Both the position numbers and the translations under genes were made by a program. 64,000 nucleotides of DNA from Bicyclus anynana (Eukaryota > Arthropoda > Insecta > Lepidoptera > Nymphalidae), in assembly GCF_947172395.1 (NCBI RefSeq), contig NC_069110.1, positions 3,100,001-3,164,000 of the forward strand, in the 5' to 3' direction. This document shows, one piece after another, positions 48,501 through 56,640 of the stretch. The notes under the pieces were generated by a model. The model made no database searches and was not told where the DNA came from. It was given only the letters and a program-made list of their open reading frames with translations. Every line of letters starts with the position of its first letter. Position 1 is the stretch's first letter.

Positions 48501-50360
48501 AGTGTTCCTTTAGGTATTCCGTAATGCGTGGCTGCTTGGGTGAACCTCATGCGCTGTTTGACAACGGCTTGTATCGCCTCCTGGAGCTGGCTCTGCGTCC
48601 ACGTGGGTGTTTTCAACTTCAGGGAATGACCGTGGTATTCTAATCGACAGATGCAAGCAAGAATGCTACGTGTAAACAAACTATACACAGCCCGTATAAA
48701 TAATGTATAACATATAAGGCATTCAAATTAGCATTTAATGTGGAACTGACTAGTGTGTTTTATAACAAAAAGTACTACAGTTTACTGGCATATTTTAGCA
48801 AATACTAATTGCTAAAACATGCTGTTTTGCAAAAGTATGTATACGTATATTCTAAAACAAACTGATAATGGAATTGCCAATGTAACAACTATTTGAAATG
48901 CACTAGTATACATCATTTGTTAATCCTGACACAAAGTAAGCACATATTGTTGCAGATTATTTTCAATTTCCATTTATAGGTACACGTGACAGAATTTCTA
49001 TTCCGAGTTAGATATTCAAATTCGACACCAGCTATCTAAACAGATCGGAAATTATTACATACAATGTATACGGAATGAGAATTGGATTGACTTTAGGAAT
49101 GCTTTGAACAATAACATAACTTTAACAATTCAGTCAATAGGAATTACATTAGAGAGTGTACGATGTTTAAAATGTAAATCCAGTGTATGTTTTGGTATTG
49201 TAAGTATTTTTGATTAGAAATTATATTCTATTTTATGTAAATTAAAAATAAATAGCCAAAATTTTATATCCAGGGCCCGTAATAAAATATTTGTGTGGGT
49301 CCTTATGATATGCAAATTCTCGTTTTATTTCGACACTATGCATTTTTAGATAAAAATCATCGATCTTCTATAAAAAGTGGATGCACAATCAGCGACCAAA
49401 AAATATCCCCACTCAATGAGTGCCAAACACAACTTCTTGGCACTAAATTCAAATAGTCGCATTTGCAAATTCAACCTTGAACTCAATTCTTAAGGATGAA
49501 TTTGAATATTGGATTATATTTAAAGGACTTTGGGTATAACATTTTTTACCTATAATTCTAAAACTGCCAAAGCAAAATTGGCCAGTTTATAAGTGACATT
49601 TTCTACATGGTCTAATATCTCTCTCTGTCCAATATGATACTATAGATAGAGAGCGATAGATATGAATTCGGAGCTAGATAACACTGTCAAGTTCTAAAAA
49701 CGTACATTTTCTTTACATAAATAGTCTATTGAAGTCCACTTCAGTTGAAAGAGAGAATAAAATATTCAGCTCTACATTTAATCTCTCTGGTTAATTGAGT
49801 GGCTAATCCTCACTCGATCGGCTCCACCGATAAAATTTAAATAAAATCTAATCTATTAACAAGAATTTTATTGCACGAGCTATGGTTACGCACGAATAAC
49901 TATGCAACAATATATAATTACATATCTTTTATAGAAATAATACGCGGTATAGTTACGGTATGCACTCTAGATTGCTATGCAATTAGAATTTAAACAATAA
50001 AGAATTGAAGTGAAAATGGTGCGACGCGTTTTCCTCGCCGACGTTTTCTCACGGTAATATTTTACATAGATGAAATTATCATACATTATTTACGTACGGG
50101 CTATAATGCAATTGAATTACGAAACAATGATAGCTGGGCACTAACAACTTATTATATTATTCACATCAGTTACGACTCGCGTATAAGGAATACGTGAGTT
50201 TTATCTGATGTTATACCTAACATTTGGAACTTAAAGTTAAATAAATATTGTGGCATGCTAAAGAGTGCATTAAAAACTTTTTTATTTAAAAAATCAACTG
50301 ACCTGCAATCGAAGATGTGGAGGCGCCGAGCCAAGCGTGAGAGTTTTCAATTAATTTGGC
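30467..50360 (-). CDS. bab: bric-a-brac (bab) transcription factor, 3' exons
   Basis: BTB/psq family nuclear regulator, which in insects patterns appendages, gonads, pigmentation and sexually dimorphic traits. Exons on the - strand: 50360-50303, 35836-35573, 31541-31366, 31075-30575, with consistent phases (1, 1, 0) and GT..AG borders. Encoded in order: AKLIENSHAWLGASTSS, DSYQYQLQSMWQKCWNTNQ, FRERGPLKSWRPETMAEAIF, psq HTH (EGLSLSQAARKYDIPYPTFV), RPKGRGRPQRILLGVWPDEH (AT-hook-like), then an Ala/Pro-rich tail. Psq plus AT-hook-like segment is the conserved Bab DNA-binding domain. The BTB exon lies beyond the window. The main frame stops at TGA 30575-30577 but may continue to TAA 30467. In Ostrinia and Colias the orthologue is Z-linked and affects mating traits, so the window may be Z-chromosomal; that is inference. 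Confidence 0.95.
30575..31075 (-). CDS. bab: bab terminal exon: Ala/Pro-rich C-terminal region
   Basis: Acceptor TGTTGCAG|GACGGC, begins in phase 0, 166 codons then TGA. It encodes DGMTSVQNAYPVACGNG, an alanine tract, LRRQMCNMVVAAQR, a proline-rich stretch with the repeat RLPSPRLPSP, and PKTPISMVKNGKEMSLPVKM. Very high GC in all frames creates long antisense open frames, which are shadows. Probably a transcription regulatory tail. Confidence 0.9.
   Translation of the reverse strand, partial: DGMTSVQNAYPVACGNGREGGVSPNAAAAAAVAAVAHGLRRQMCNMVVAAQRPPDHPVHLGLPPMPMQSPRLPSPRLPSPLTAGSESPLCSPPPPGHALEPPKPTDPFRPFASPRPDSRYSDRDVVADMTDMGPPKTPISMVKNGKEMSLPVKMELPPAEARAENI
31366..31541 (-). CDS. bab: bab exon: AT-hook-like part of the DNA-binding domain
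   Basis: Acceptor CGTTGCAG|AT, donor ACG|GTCAGT, enters in phase 1 and ends in phase 0. It encodes DLRPKGRGRPQRILLGVWPD, then EHIRGVIRAVVFRD, a His/Ala-rich stretch and HHIKEEVLPVYPAIT. RGRP is the AT-hook core that in Bab contacts AT-rich minor grooves next to the psq HTH. Confidence 0.95.
32500..32780 (-). pseudogene. LINE reverse-transcriptase-element C-terminal fragment
   Basis: The - strand frame gives VDITVPHDDDLVKDEKEKV, SKYLDLAHEITAMW and FIVPIVVSVGGL, the recognisable C-terminal segment of a family of lepidopteran non-LTR retrotransposons. A second, more decayed piece of the same segment (YLDLTHKI, STIIVPIIISI) lies at 3893-4040 on the - strand in a Fbxw7 intron. Confidence 0.65.
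33050..33816. mobile_element. Long foldback element with a second hairpin nested inside
   Basis: The arms 33050-33278 and 33586-33816 are inverted copies with substitutions (outer key TCCGTAGAAC, inner key TTGTAGGACATTGTG). Inside, 33282-33320 and 33370-33412 form another inverted pair (AACAGTAAAAAAA..GGTTGGTAACAACTT and its inverse). Between that pair and the right outer arm, about 33520-33550, is a tRNA-like B-box fragment (CAGGGATCGAACC). This indicates at least two rounds of insertion. Confidence 0.7.
35320..35470 (+). pseudogene. RTE-like LINE 3' scrap
   Basis: AGGCCAGGTCAAGAGTACCC, then ggaatgacgagaaaagaa and ttagcaaatgggagaaagt, match the order of segments at 39640-39750. Too short and decayed for a confident class. 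Confidence 0.4.
35573..35839 (-). CDS. bab: bab exon: pipsqueak HTH, with tandem NAGNAG acceptor
   Basis: Donor GTGCAG|GTATGT at 35572. The acceptor is CCAG|CAG|ATAGC. Using the downstream AG (exon from 35836) gives SSIA-DSYQYQ, as in known Bab proteins; using the upstream AG (exon from 35839) adds one alanine. Both keep the frame. It encodes DSYQYQLQSMWQKCWNTNQ, VHNLRFRERGPLKSWRPE and the psq helix-turn-helix TMAEAIFSVLKEGLSLSQAA, RKYDIPYPTFVLYANRVHNM, then LGPSADGG. The HTH is the sequence-specific half of the Bab DNA-binding domain. Confidence 0.96.
36767..36903. mobile_element. Short element with GTGGCGTAA/TTACGCCAC ends
   Basis: Inverted ends AGTGGCGTAA (about 36773) and TTTACGCCACC (to about 36901) resemble the ends of the hAT-like MITE at 41989-42350. 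Probably a small internal-deletion relative. Confidence 0.4.
37010..37190 (+). pseudogene. R1-like LINE 3' end scrap
   Basis: GGGGTTTTTAGCCGGTAAGAG, repeated TAAGAGTCC units and the phrase gtccatgatgatttcccccc are a 3' tail layout common in R1-type elements. No coding frame remains. Low certainty. Confidence 0.35.
38408..38605. mobile_element. Foldback MITE, ~200 bp
   Basis: The ends GTACAG..CCTAGTGG and its inverse to 38605 continue as nearly complementary arms through CGTTAACGTAAAC and GGAATTGAAACAG, with a short centre (ctagatggcgctg region). No ORF. Arms are well conserved, so insertion is fairly recent. Confidence 0.75.
38925..38992 (+). mobile_element. SINE family A, 3' end fragment
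   Basis: TAACCCCTCTCATTCTGAG, AGGAGACTCGAGCTCAGCAG and a degraded GGTTGATAATAATGATG tail match the 3' end of the full copy at 40864. Confidence 0.7.
39470..39780 (+). pseudogene. RTE-like LINE 3' coding remnant
   Basis: A broken frame reads VWACREDSYVWR-type, RDKARLNRYVGRGKC, then SKWKDVVCLSLCG, the usual C-terminal end of lepidopteran RTE/CR1-like ORF2 (…GHV.R..DSYV.R…W…). Frameshifts and stops show it is inactive. Confidence 0.5.
39853..40137 (-). pseudogene. LINE ORF1-like 5' fragment, second copy
   Basis: The - strand reads TGSSDSDCTIILWQRKHLEQ, VPGLVTLGIGLRDPFR, then STSPPDMFSMPTL, followed by the same tail cactaacgcgactggcagcg as the + copy at 7384-7635. It is less damaged than that copy: a 73-codon frame is open. 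Confidence 0.55.
40864..41172 (+). mobile_element. tRNA-derived SINE, family A, full length
   Basis: Head GAGCCGTGATAGCCCAGTGG with a pol III A-box-like segment and a B-box GGTTCGAATC at 40917-40926. The body includes AACTTTTCAGTTGTGTGCA, AACATCGTGAGGAAACCTGC and GAGCTCAGCAGTGAGCCG, with a GATGATG microsatellite tail. About 310 bp. Reference copy for at least nine in the window, on both strands. The open frame on the - strand over it is not a gene. Confidence 0.85.
41183..41447 (+). mobile_element. SINE family A, headless copy in tandem
   Basis: Starts at GCATGCACCTCCAACTTTTC and runs to the GATGATG tail, lacking the tRNA-like head, directly after the full copy and in the same direction. The two bodies differ at many sites, so this is not a very recent duplication. 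Confidence 0.8.
41447..41640 (+). mobile_element. Helitron-like 5' portion (CACGGCTAAAAC family)
   Basis: TATAAATGCGAAAGCAAGTC, repeated TGTCTGTC and CCTTTTCACGGCTAAAAC match the layout at 22431. Truncated at its 3' side. Confidence 0.45.
41989..42350. mobile_element. hAT-like MITE
   Basis: Ends CAGTGGCGTAA and TTACGCCCCTG, the CAG..GGCG form typical of hAT elements, 362 bp apart. The flanking 8-mers (ttaaagag, ctgaagtg) agree at 5 of 8 positions, fitting an aged 8-bp target duplication. It inserted beside a decayed family B SINE (about 41820-41985). No transposase. Confidence 0.55.
42575..42759 (+). mobile_element. Non-autonomous Helitron-like element, + copy
   Basis: 5' TCTATATTAATATTATAAAG and 3' GCGCGGCGTCTGCTAG followed by T. 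The internal segment ACTACTGGTCCGATTTGAAA is shared with the inverted copy at 42916-43097. About 185 bp. Confidence 0.7.
42916..43097 (-). mobile_element. Non-autonomous Helitron-like element, - copy
   Basis: Read on the - strand it starts TCTGTACTAATATTATAAAG after an A and ends GCGCGACGTCAGCTAG before a T. This is the canonical A/T insertion. It lies about 156 bp from the + copy, in opposite orientation. Confidence 0.75.
43206..43345 (+). mobile_element. SINE family A, 5' part
   Basis: The head GAGCCGTGACAGCCCAGTGG, B-box-like GTTCGAATCCGG and the first part of the body are followed by a junction with an inverted copy. Confidence 0.75.
43345..43650 (-). mobile_element. SINE family A, inverted neighbour with internal duplication
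   Basis: The - strand copy has its head at the right (about 43650). Near 43400-43500 the segment GGCAGACT..CTCAGGTATGCAGGTTTTCC is present twice in tandem, about 60 bp apart. Facing the + copy at 43206, it makes a tail-to-tail pair. Confidence 0.7.
48010..48015 (-). terminator. Candidate poly(A) signal of the alternative bab exon
   Basis: AATAAA on the - strand, about 150 nt past the TAA at 48164. It supports a terminal exon here, but AATAAA is frequent in AT-rich DNA. Confidence 0.4.
48164..48639 (-). CDS. Candidate alternative last exon of bab: psq HTH plus CENP-B-like HTH
   Basis: Intact frame of 158 codons ending at TAA. The acceptor CTGTCGATTAG|AATACC at 48640 enters in phase 1. The linker exon (50360-50303) ends in phase 1 with G, so a join reads SSIA-E-YHGHSLKLK. 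It encodes a psq-type HTH (WTQSQLQEAIQAVVKQ, FTQAATHYGIPKGTLYDNI) and then a CENP-B/Tc5-transposase-like HTH (SEERAILDFCCE, KKSLAEVLAYVEKL, GFRWWWAFCKKHSIVSLYYE). No DDE nuclease follows. It could instead be a separate nested gene starting at an ATG upstream, or a domesticated pogo-like transposase fragment. No stops or frameshifts, unlike the transposon remnants around it. Confidence 0.6.
50303..50360 (-). CDS. bab: bab 58-nt linker exon
   Basis: Acceptor TTCTTTACAG|GCC, donor GCAG|GTCAGT. It encodes AKLIENSHAWLGASTSS plus IA and one base, ending in phase 1. The peptide is the segment just before the psq region in Bab proteins. It is too short for ORF calling, and was found by splice sites and peptide recognition. 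It can join the psq exon (35836) or the candidate alternative exon (48639). Confidence 0.9.
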
Positions 50361-50639
50361 CTGTAAAGAAAGAAATTTCATTTTAAATCTCTATCAAATG
50401 AATACTAACTTATAAAATAAATAAAATAATCTTGTCATTGGGTAGGTGAAATTCGTTTACTAAGTCGTAAGGGTGACAAAATTGAAATGGGTTTTACTGT
50501 CGTTGAAAAAAAAAGAATATAAAAAAATCACAATAGAACATGTATTTTTTGGTAAAAGATGTAAAAAACCAGAATCACATTTCATAATTTTATGGTAAAT
50601 ATTTTGAAAATCCCGTTGATGGAGGTAACCGCAGACAAT

Positions 50640-50760
50640 TTTTAAACATGTCTGCCACGTGTCCGCAATGTCACGCCGCGCGACGTGTCCGGGAGGGTCA
50701 CGTGACGTGTCAGTGTCCTTGTACAAGCGGCGACATCTTGCGGCGTACGGCGACAAATGT
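50640..50760. promoter_or_regulatory. GC-rich patch with two CACGTG E-boxes near the linker exon
   Basis: Contains CCACGTGTCC (50655-50664) and GTCACGTGAC (50698-50707), with several CGCGCG- and GCGGCG-type runs, about 300-400 bp upstream of the linker exon. It could be an enhancer or intronic promoter. There is no direct evidence of activity, and the overlapping 108-codon - strand frame has no recognisable domain. Confidence 0.3.
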
Positions 50761-52631
50761 AATACAACCATAATCATTTTTGTCACCCAACAACGTTTAT
50801 TTAGGCTCTACTACGTACACATTTTCATAGTTTATTTATAAAGTTTCAACAGTAAATCCTTTTTCAAATATATAAACAGGTATTGTGTAGTACATCGATC
50901 TTTAAATCAAAAGTCAAAGTCAAACTTAATTAATTTAATGAGGCTTAGGTAGATTACAAGCACTTTTGAAATTCATTACAATATATATTTATATTAAGAA
51001 TAGAAGACATAAATCATGTTAAAAAGCCGTGATAGTAATTTTTCTATTTTTAAAAGTAACAAGTTCTTCTTTTTAAGTAACTCTACAACCCTGGCATGGC
51101 GATCTAATACAAGCTAGAAGTAATTTAATCGCGCGGACTCTATAGGTAATAATATTTCACTGGGCACACATTTATTCGCGTATAAAATCATAATAATACC
51201 ACAGGAATCACAGTTGCCAAGAAATTGCCGTATGCCCCATGAAATTGGCTCCGGTGGGTTATATCGTTTATATTTACATAACGCAGCACACACTGCGGTA
51301 TAGTTATTATATTTAGGCGTAAATTGTTTGCCAGTGTGTACCTAATAATATTATGGGCAAGTCGCTAGCGCGGCCGCGTTCATAAATCTATTTTATCGCA
51401 CGCGGGCAATAAATTTTATTTTGGGATCTTTAATTCTTTGTTATTGAATTGGATTTTAGTGTTTTATTCGGGTAAACAAACAATAGAAAGCGTTTCAACC
51501 GGTACTTAGGGCGCTGGGCACGTGCGACTAGCGACTCGGCGCGGCGTCGCGCGTCAACTTAATAAAACATTTTATTTGTAGCTTCTATTGTTACTCATTT
51601 ACAGCTGGCCATTACACGGCGCTTTTGTCTGCGTTAACAATTAAAACTTCGATAAAGTTTAGACGTAGCGAGCACAAAGAATGCCGCTCTTTGCGCTGGC
51701 GATTCACTGTTCCAATATAAATAAACCGGGCTCGGAGATAGGCGTGGAATACAGTAGCATTAGATAAAATGTCCGATCGTAAACTTCCTGTTCGTGATCG
51801 GGAGGTGTAAATTAATGAATCGATCTTTTCATCTCGCCGTTACGGCTGCTCTTAGATACGCGGACGGTGCTTTCATTGTCGACTGACCAATAGCTTATAA
51901 CGTACAGGGTTTTGTATTTGATATTTTCTCTTCCTAGGCTGGGCGAGTTTAGAAACAATGCGATAATGTAAAACATTCAATTTCTATGAACTTTAACTGT
52001 TAAATATTTTTGATTGTTTTACGTGGTTTAATGGGTAAATAGCTACTACCATATGTATAAAACTTAAGATTCATTTTGTTTCGTAGTTACTAATGTGTTT
52101 GTACTAAAAGGTATCTAACTGAAGAAAATTAATCGTACATCTTCGTGTCACTATCTCGCAAGGTGTTAAACGTATTCTAACGTATTCTAATATTCATAGT
52201 GTAAAATATTCATACCTAAGAACTTTATGACATAGTAAAGTGGTGTTGTTTTGAAAGAAAGATTTTGATATTGATCAGCGCAGCAAAAGAAGTAGAAAAT
52301 ATACTTTATTGTGCGCCACAAAGAGCATACCTACAACACAATTAATACAAAAAAAAATGACAAACAAGACAAGCGTTCTCTTCCAGGCAATCTAATGAAA
52401 AAACTACAAAATTACATATCTACTTGTTAATGTTCTGTAAGCTGCCAGACAGTGTCTTATAAATAAAACTGCACTGATGCATTTCACACCACGAAGGGCT
52501 TAGTATCGAAGCCTACGAGTAGTTCCCTTTACGCAACCTACGGTTTAACTAAGTGGAAATCGCATACACAGATTTCTCGTGAATTATTAAAGGGATTAAG
52601 GTCAGCATGCTGAAAATCGATGTTTGACGAG

Positions 52632-52860
52632 ACAGGGTCATTAACAGTATTCGTCCACTGCTGGACATAGGCTTTTCCGAGAGATCGCCACCACACACGA
52701 TCCTCCACCTTCCTCATCCAGCCACTTCTGGAGGGAGACCATCTAGCTGGAGGGCGTCCTATACTGCGTTTGCTGGTACGCGGTGTCCACTCCAGAACTC
52801 CATCTGTTCTACGACAGATATGGTCCGCCCACTGCCTCTTCAGTTTGCTAATTCTTTGGG
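52632..52860 (-). pseudogene. LINE ORF2 C-terminal fragment
   Basis: The - strand reads RISKLKRQWADHICRRTDG, VLEWTPRTSKRSIGRPPARW and KAYVQQWTN. This is the well-known C-terminal end of lepidopteran RTE-like elements. A frame break after GRPPARW shows it is inactive. Confidence 0.7.
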
Positions 52861-53141
52861 CTACATCAATTATTTTCTCTTACGGATTTCCTCGTTTCGG
52901 ATTTTATATACATTATACATAAATATGTTTTAGATAAAACTGTCCTGAGTACAGGTGAATTTAGAGAGAAAAAACATTTATTAATCATGTTTTTATTGCT
53001 GTTGTTTTTATAGGTACTCTTCATTTACATCCTGCTATCGATTTTCAATATCAACAACCCTTTTTAATAGCTCAGTAGAAAATATGAATATAGGAATCAT
53101 TAACTTAAAAAATAAGCCACTTAAACAAAATGGTATGTAAT

Positions 53142-53457
53142 TTGTTAATTTAATTCATACTAGTGGATGCACGCGACTGTGTATGCGAGAAACTCGTTTT
53201 AACTTTTCATCCCCCTTTTAAACTCATTACATTAAAATATAAAAAAAAATATATTCTAAGTACATATTTAGAAAAATTCACAGGTTAAAATTTTTCATGT
53301 AATTCTATAATTTTTCAAGTTACATTGCAGGTTTTTGTTATTTTTAGCATAGTGTTAAAATATTAAATGTAATGAGGTTAAAAAGGGGATGAAAGCTTAA
53401 AACAAGTTTCTCGCACACGTAGTCGCGTGCATCCACTAGTATGAATTAAATTAACAA
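53142..53457. mobile_element. Near-perfect foldback MITE, 316 bp
   Basis: The arms, about 95 bp each, are almost exact reverse complements: TTGTTAATTTAATTCATACT at the left and its inverse at the right, continuing through GGATGCACGCGACT and CATCCCCCTTTT. The centre is AT-rich. Its high arm identity marks it as one of the youngest foldbacks here. Confidence 0.85.
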
Positions 53458-53835
53458 TTCATCGTGGCCACTGGTTCGCTTATTTCTAATATTGCATTCC
53501 TAATGTATGATTACAATTGTTCAATTCGGCCCCAGCGTACGTACAACTTGCGCTCTAATTACATGTCACATTTCGCAAGGAAATTAATTTATATATCACA
53601 GAGTTGCACGATCAGCAAACGATTTAATTTATCGTTCATTAGAGAACGTGTTGGGAATTTGGAAGTGTGAAGTTTAAAAATCAATCTATTACAATCAATG
53701 ATTATTTTATACTACGATATGTTACGCACAAAATCACCGCATTAAGTGATCCGAACTTAGCACCGAACTAAACACACATGCACTATTTTGTGTTTACTTA
53801 CACAAAATTTATGTATACATATATAGTTTATAGGA

Positions 53836-53998
53836 AATTCTCTGATATGCAGGTTTCCTCGCGATGTTTTCCTGATATTTAATTTCTTAAAATGCACACA
53901 ACTGAAAAGTTGGAGCTGCATGCCCCGGACCGGATTCGAACCCACACCCTCCGGATTCGGAAGCAGAAGTCATATCCACTGGGCTATCACGGCTCTTA
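53836..53998 (-). mobile_element. SINE family A, 5' half
   Basis: The - strand head AGAGCCGTGATAGCCCAGTG, B-box GGTTCGAATCCGG and body to AACCTGCATATCAGAGAAT remain; the 3' half is missing. Confidence 0.75.
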
Positions 53999-54184
53999 CA
54001 AAGCTGATTTATTCCAACACTTCCAACAATATTACATCATGATTCAACTGATTAACACAACATACTCGTATTAACAAATTAAACACCTAAACCTGTCTCA
54101 TAAACCCATCATATTCATTGGTGGCAACCACAAGAAAATCCGTTTAGTTAAATAATATAAAAGATTAGGAGTCAATGTATAAGT

Positions 54185-54430
54185 TAAATAAGTCGCAAAG
54201 CTGAAGTGGCCATGGGCAGGCCACGTAGTTCGAAAAGCCGATGGACGTTGAGGTCCCAAGGTGGAATGGCGACCCCGCACCTGAAAGCGCAGTGTTGGTC
54301 GACCCCTACTAGGTGGACCGAGGATATCAAGCGGGTTGTAGGCAGTCGCTGGATGCTGGCGGCTCGAGATCGTTGTGCTTAAAGGTCCATGCAAGAGGCC
54401 TATGTCCAGCAGTGGACGTCTATCGGCTGA
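54185..54430 (+). pseudogene. LINE ORF2 C-terminal fragment
   Basis: The frames read AKLKWPWAGHVVRKADGRW-type, KVEWRPRT, RWTEDIKRVVGSRWMLAARD and QEAYVQQWTS, across at least two frame shifts. Same family as 52632-52860 but opposite strand and with a different break pattern. Confidence 0.7.
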
Positions 54431-54959
54431 TAAGGTAAGGTATATAAGTTACCTCGCTGTCTATAACTTTATCTTTGAATCGTCTAAAGCGAGTCAGTAT
54501 GGGTCAAAGGTGAACCCAGTGTCCATATGGACAACTGAGATCAATTGATCTCAATTCGAATTAATACTATTCCATCAATGTAATGCCCATTGAAAAATTT
54601 ATTCCACTGTAGATATAATATAATATGTTACATGAATATTATCATCATCAGCATATTTTTAATGGGGCTCTCAATTTTTACTCTTCTAGAAGTGAGAGGA
54701 GGGTAACGAAGAGTACTCTATATTCAGTTGGCGGCCTTAGGGCGATCGATGATGATAAGAATAAAAGGATAAAAAATAGCTCAGGTAACTCGCTGATAAT
54801 GTAGCTTTCCATTGGTAAACCAATTTTCTAAAATCGGTTTAGCTTTACAAACAAGCTTACATTTGAATCTCATAATTATTGTATATATATATGGTTATAA
54901 AAAGTACAATTAATATATCTTAATTACAAGTAAAAATAGATCTTATAAAGATTTAACTT

Positions 54960-55121
54960 GTAAGCCCTCATTCGCACGACAGTTTTCAAGGCGTTCAAAT
55001 AGGTACAACAAATGCATAATTAAATTTTGGGGATTGGAAATAGACCTTCGTTTAACTTCATACTATATTTGAACGCTTTTTTAACGTCCGTTAAAAAAGC
55101 TCTCGTGCGAATGGGGGCTAA
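54960..55121. mobile_element. MITE with AGCCCTCATTCGCACGA ends
   Basis: The left end AAGCCCTCATTCGCACGA and right end TCGTGCGAATGGGGGCTA are inverted with few mismatches. Internal inverted pieces occur at GCGTTCAAATA / TATTTGAACGC and at TTTAACG/CGTTAAA. 162 bp, no ORF. Confidence 0.7.
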
Positions 55122-55436
55122 CGGTTTTAATAAATAATTATTCGAGTGGAAACGGATGTTTAGTACGTGTTATGCGTAAGTATCTCCAAGCGTTGTCAGT
55201 CTAAATTAAGGCAAAAGGAAACACGTCACGACGTATTTTCCGCCTACTGAAAATGCGGCTGACGTCATCGGCATAAGTTAGACCGCATCTAATAATAATA
55301 ATAAATAATAATCAAGACTACTCCAAAGGTCGGATGAAAGTCAATGCGATATTAAATCCCACTATTGTATAATGTTACTAGTTTGTGCTGGTTAAAAGGT
55401 AAAGATAAGATAAAGGTACATTTTGTTTATTTTGTA

Positions 55437-55748
55437 CTAGCCGACGCCCTGCGGTTTAAACCGTGTAGTTCTTGTTCCCGTGAGAATCATCATCATCATC
55501 ATCAACGATCCATATTCGGCTCACTGCTGAGTCCACCAATGCAATGCGAATTGGCAGAAGTCACCCACTTATATAATTAATAAAATACTCAGGTATGGAG
55601 GTTTCCTCATGATGCTTATCCTTCAATGTTGCGACACGTGATATTTATGTTAAACTGCACATCACTGAAAAGTTGGAGGTGCATGCCCCGGACCGGATTT
55701 TAACCTTCGCCCTCCGAATCGAAGGAAGGGGATCTACTGGGCTATGAG
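55437..55748 (-). mobile_element. Helitron 3' scrap joined to a deleted SINE A
   Basis: 55437-55486 matches the terminus seen at 42916 (CTAGCCGACGCCCTGCGGTTT). It is followed at 55487 by a GATGATG tail and a family A SINE, which carries an internal deletion and a degraded B-box near 55697. Confidence 0.6.
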
Positions 55749-56000
55749 TTATGACCTGGACTATGAGGGGATAAAATATAAGAGTAGATGGGCGGAACGA
55801 CTCTCTAAGGGCGTCTCTATTTGAGACTCAGACTAGACCAGACTAGACTCAGCTACAGGGCAATTCGGGAAGGATGTTTTGTCCTGAGTGTTATCTTAGA
55901 CTGCATCATCACTTTGTATCAGGTCAGAACGAAATCAAAAGCTAACTAGTCCTTTGATAAAAAACCTAGTAACGCCATCTCAACGTCTTCTTAGTGTTGC

Positions 56001-56244
56001 TCATTTACATGAGCAGCAGCTGCTACCGACGACTGTAGTCAGCGTCGTCTCGGTGGTAGCCAACGGGAGTCGACTGCAGTCGGCGACCGCCGTCGACTGC
56101 CGCCGAGAGTCGACTGCAGTCAGCGACGCCGTCGCCTGCCGCCGAGACATCACCGAATGCAGTCGACTGCCGCTGGCTGCCGCCGAGACGTCGCTGACTG
56201 CAGTCGACTGCGGTCGTCGGTAGAGTTACCGCTCTTGTAAATGA
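56001..56244. mobile_element. GC-rich foldback element with repeated GTCGACTGCAGTC
   Basis: The ends TCATTTACATGAGC and GCTCTTGTAAATGA are inverted, as are the next segments TACCGACGACTG and CGGTCGTCGGTA. The interior carries GTCGACTGCAGTC-type palindromic units, several spaced by GCCGCCGAGA. 244 bp of high GC in AT-rich DNA. The 89-codon + frame through it is repeat, not a gene. Confidence 0.75.
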
Positions 56245-56640
56245 ACCCTTGTAATAAAATATTCAAGATACACTTTAGGATATTTTATTGAATCACGTTT
56301 CTAACTGCTAACAAAATACCTTTTAGTTTTGTCTGTTTCAGACAAAGACTAGAACCTGTACTATAGATTAGATAGCATGTGCGGAGGAATCAAAAGGCAT
56401 TAAGGTATAGCAATAACTTCCCAGTCGCAAATGAGCCTAATGCGTTGGATTATTATGTTATCCTATTTCAGAGGCCCATGCGAAAGTTCCTGCGTACGAA
56501 ACACGGTAATAAACTTCCGTATTACGCAATTACCTATGATGCTGTATAATGGCGGGATTAATAACTTAGTTTTCAGATATTACGGGGCTACGTCTATATA
56601 ATTTAAAACTTATACGAATCAGTCATTCAGAATTAGGTAA

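Larger units (their letters stand above)
35840..50302 (-). other. Large bab intron, transposon-rich, hosting a candidate alternative exon
   Basis: About 14.5 kb. Apart from the psq/CENP-B-like reading frame at 48164-48639 it holds repeats: a R1-like 3' scrap (37010-37190), a foldback (38408-38605), LINE pieces (39470-40137), SINEs (40864-43650), Helitrons (42575-43097) and a hAT-like MITE (41989-42350). Stretches 43740-48000 and 48700-50302 show nothing I can name. Confidence 0.65.

Noticed and set aside
48164..48688. Active pogo/Tc5 transposon at the psq/CENP-B-like frame
   Set aside because: No DDE nuclease frame follows and no terminal inverted repeats are seen around it; phase and strand fit bab. 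A domesticated origin is still possible.
50460..50786. 108-codon - strand open frame near the linker exon
   Set aside because: No recognisable domain. It ends in AT-rich intron-like sequence, and its GC-rich part explains the absence of stops.
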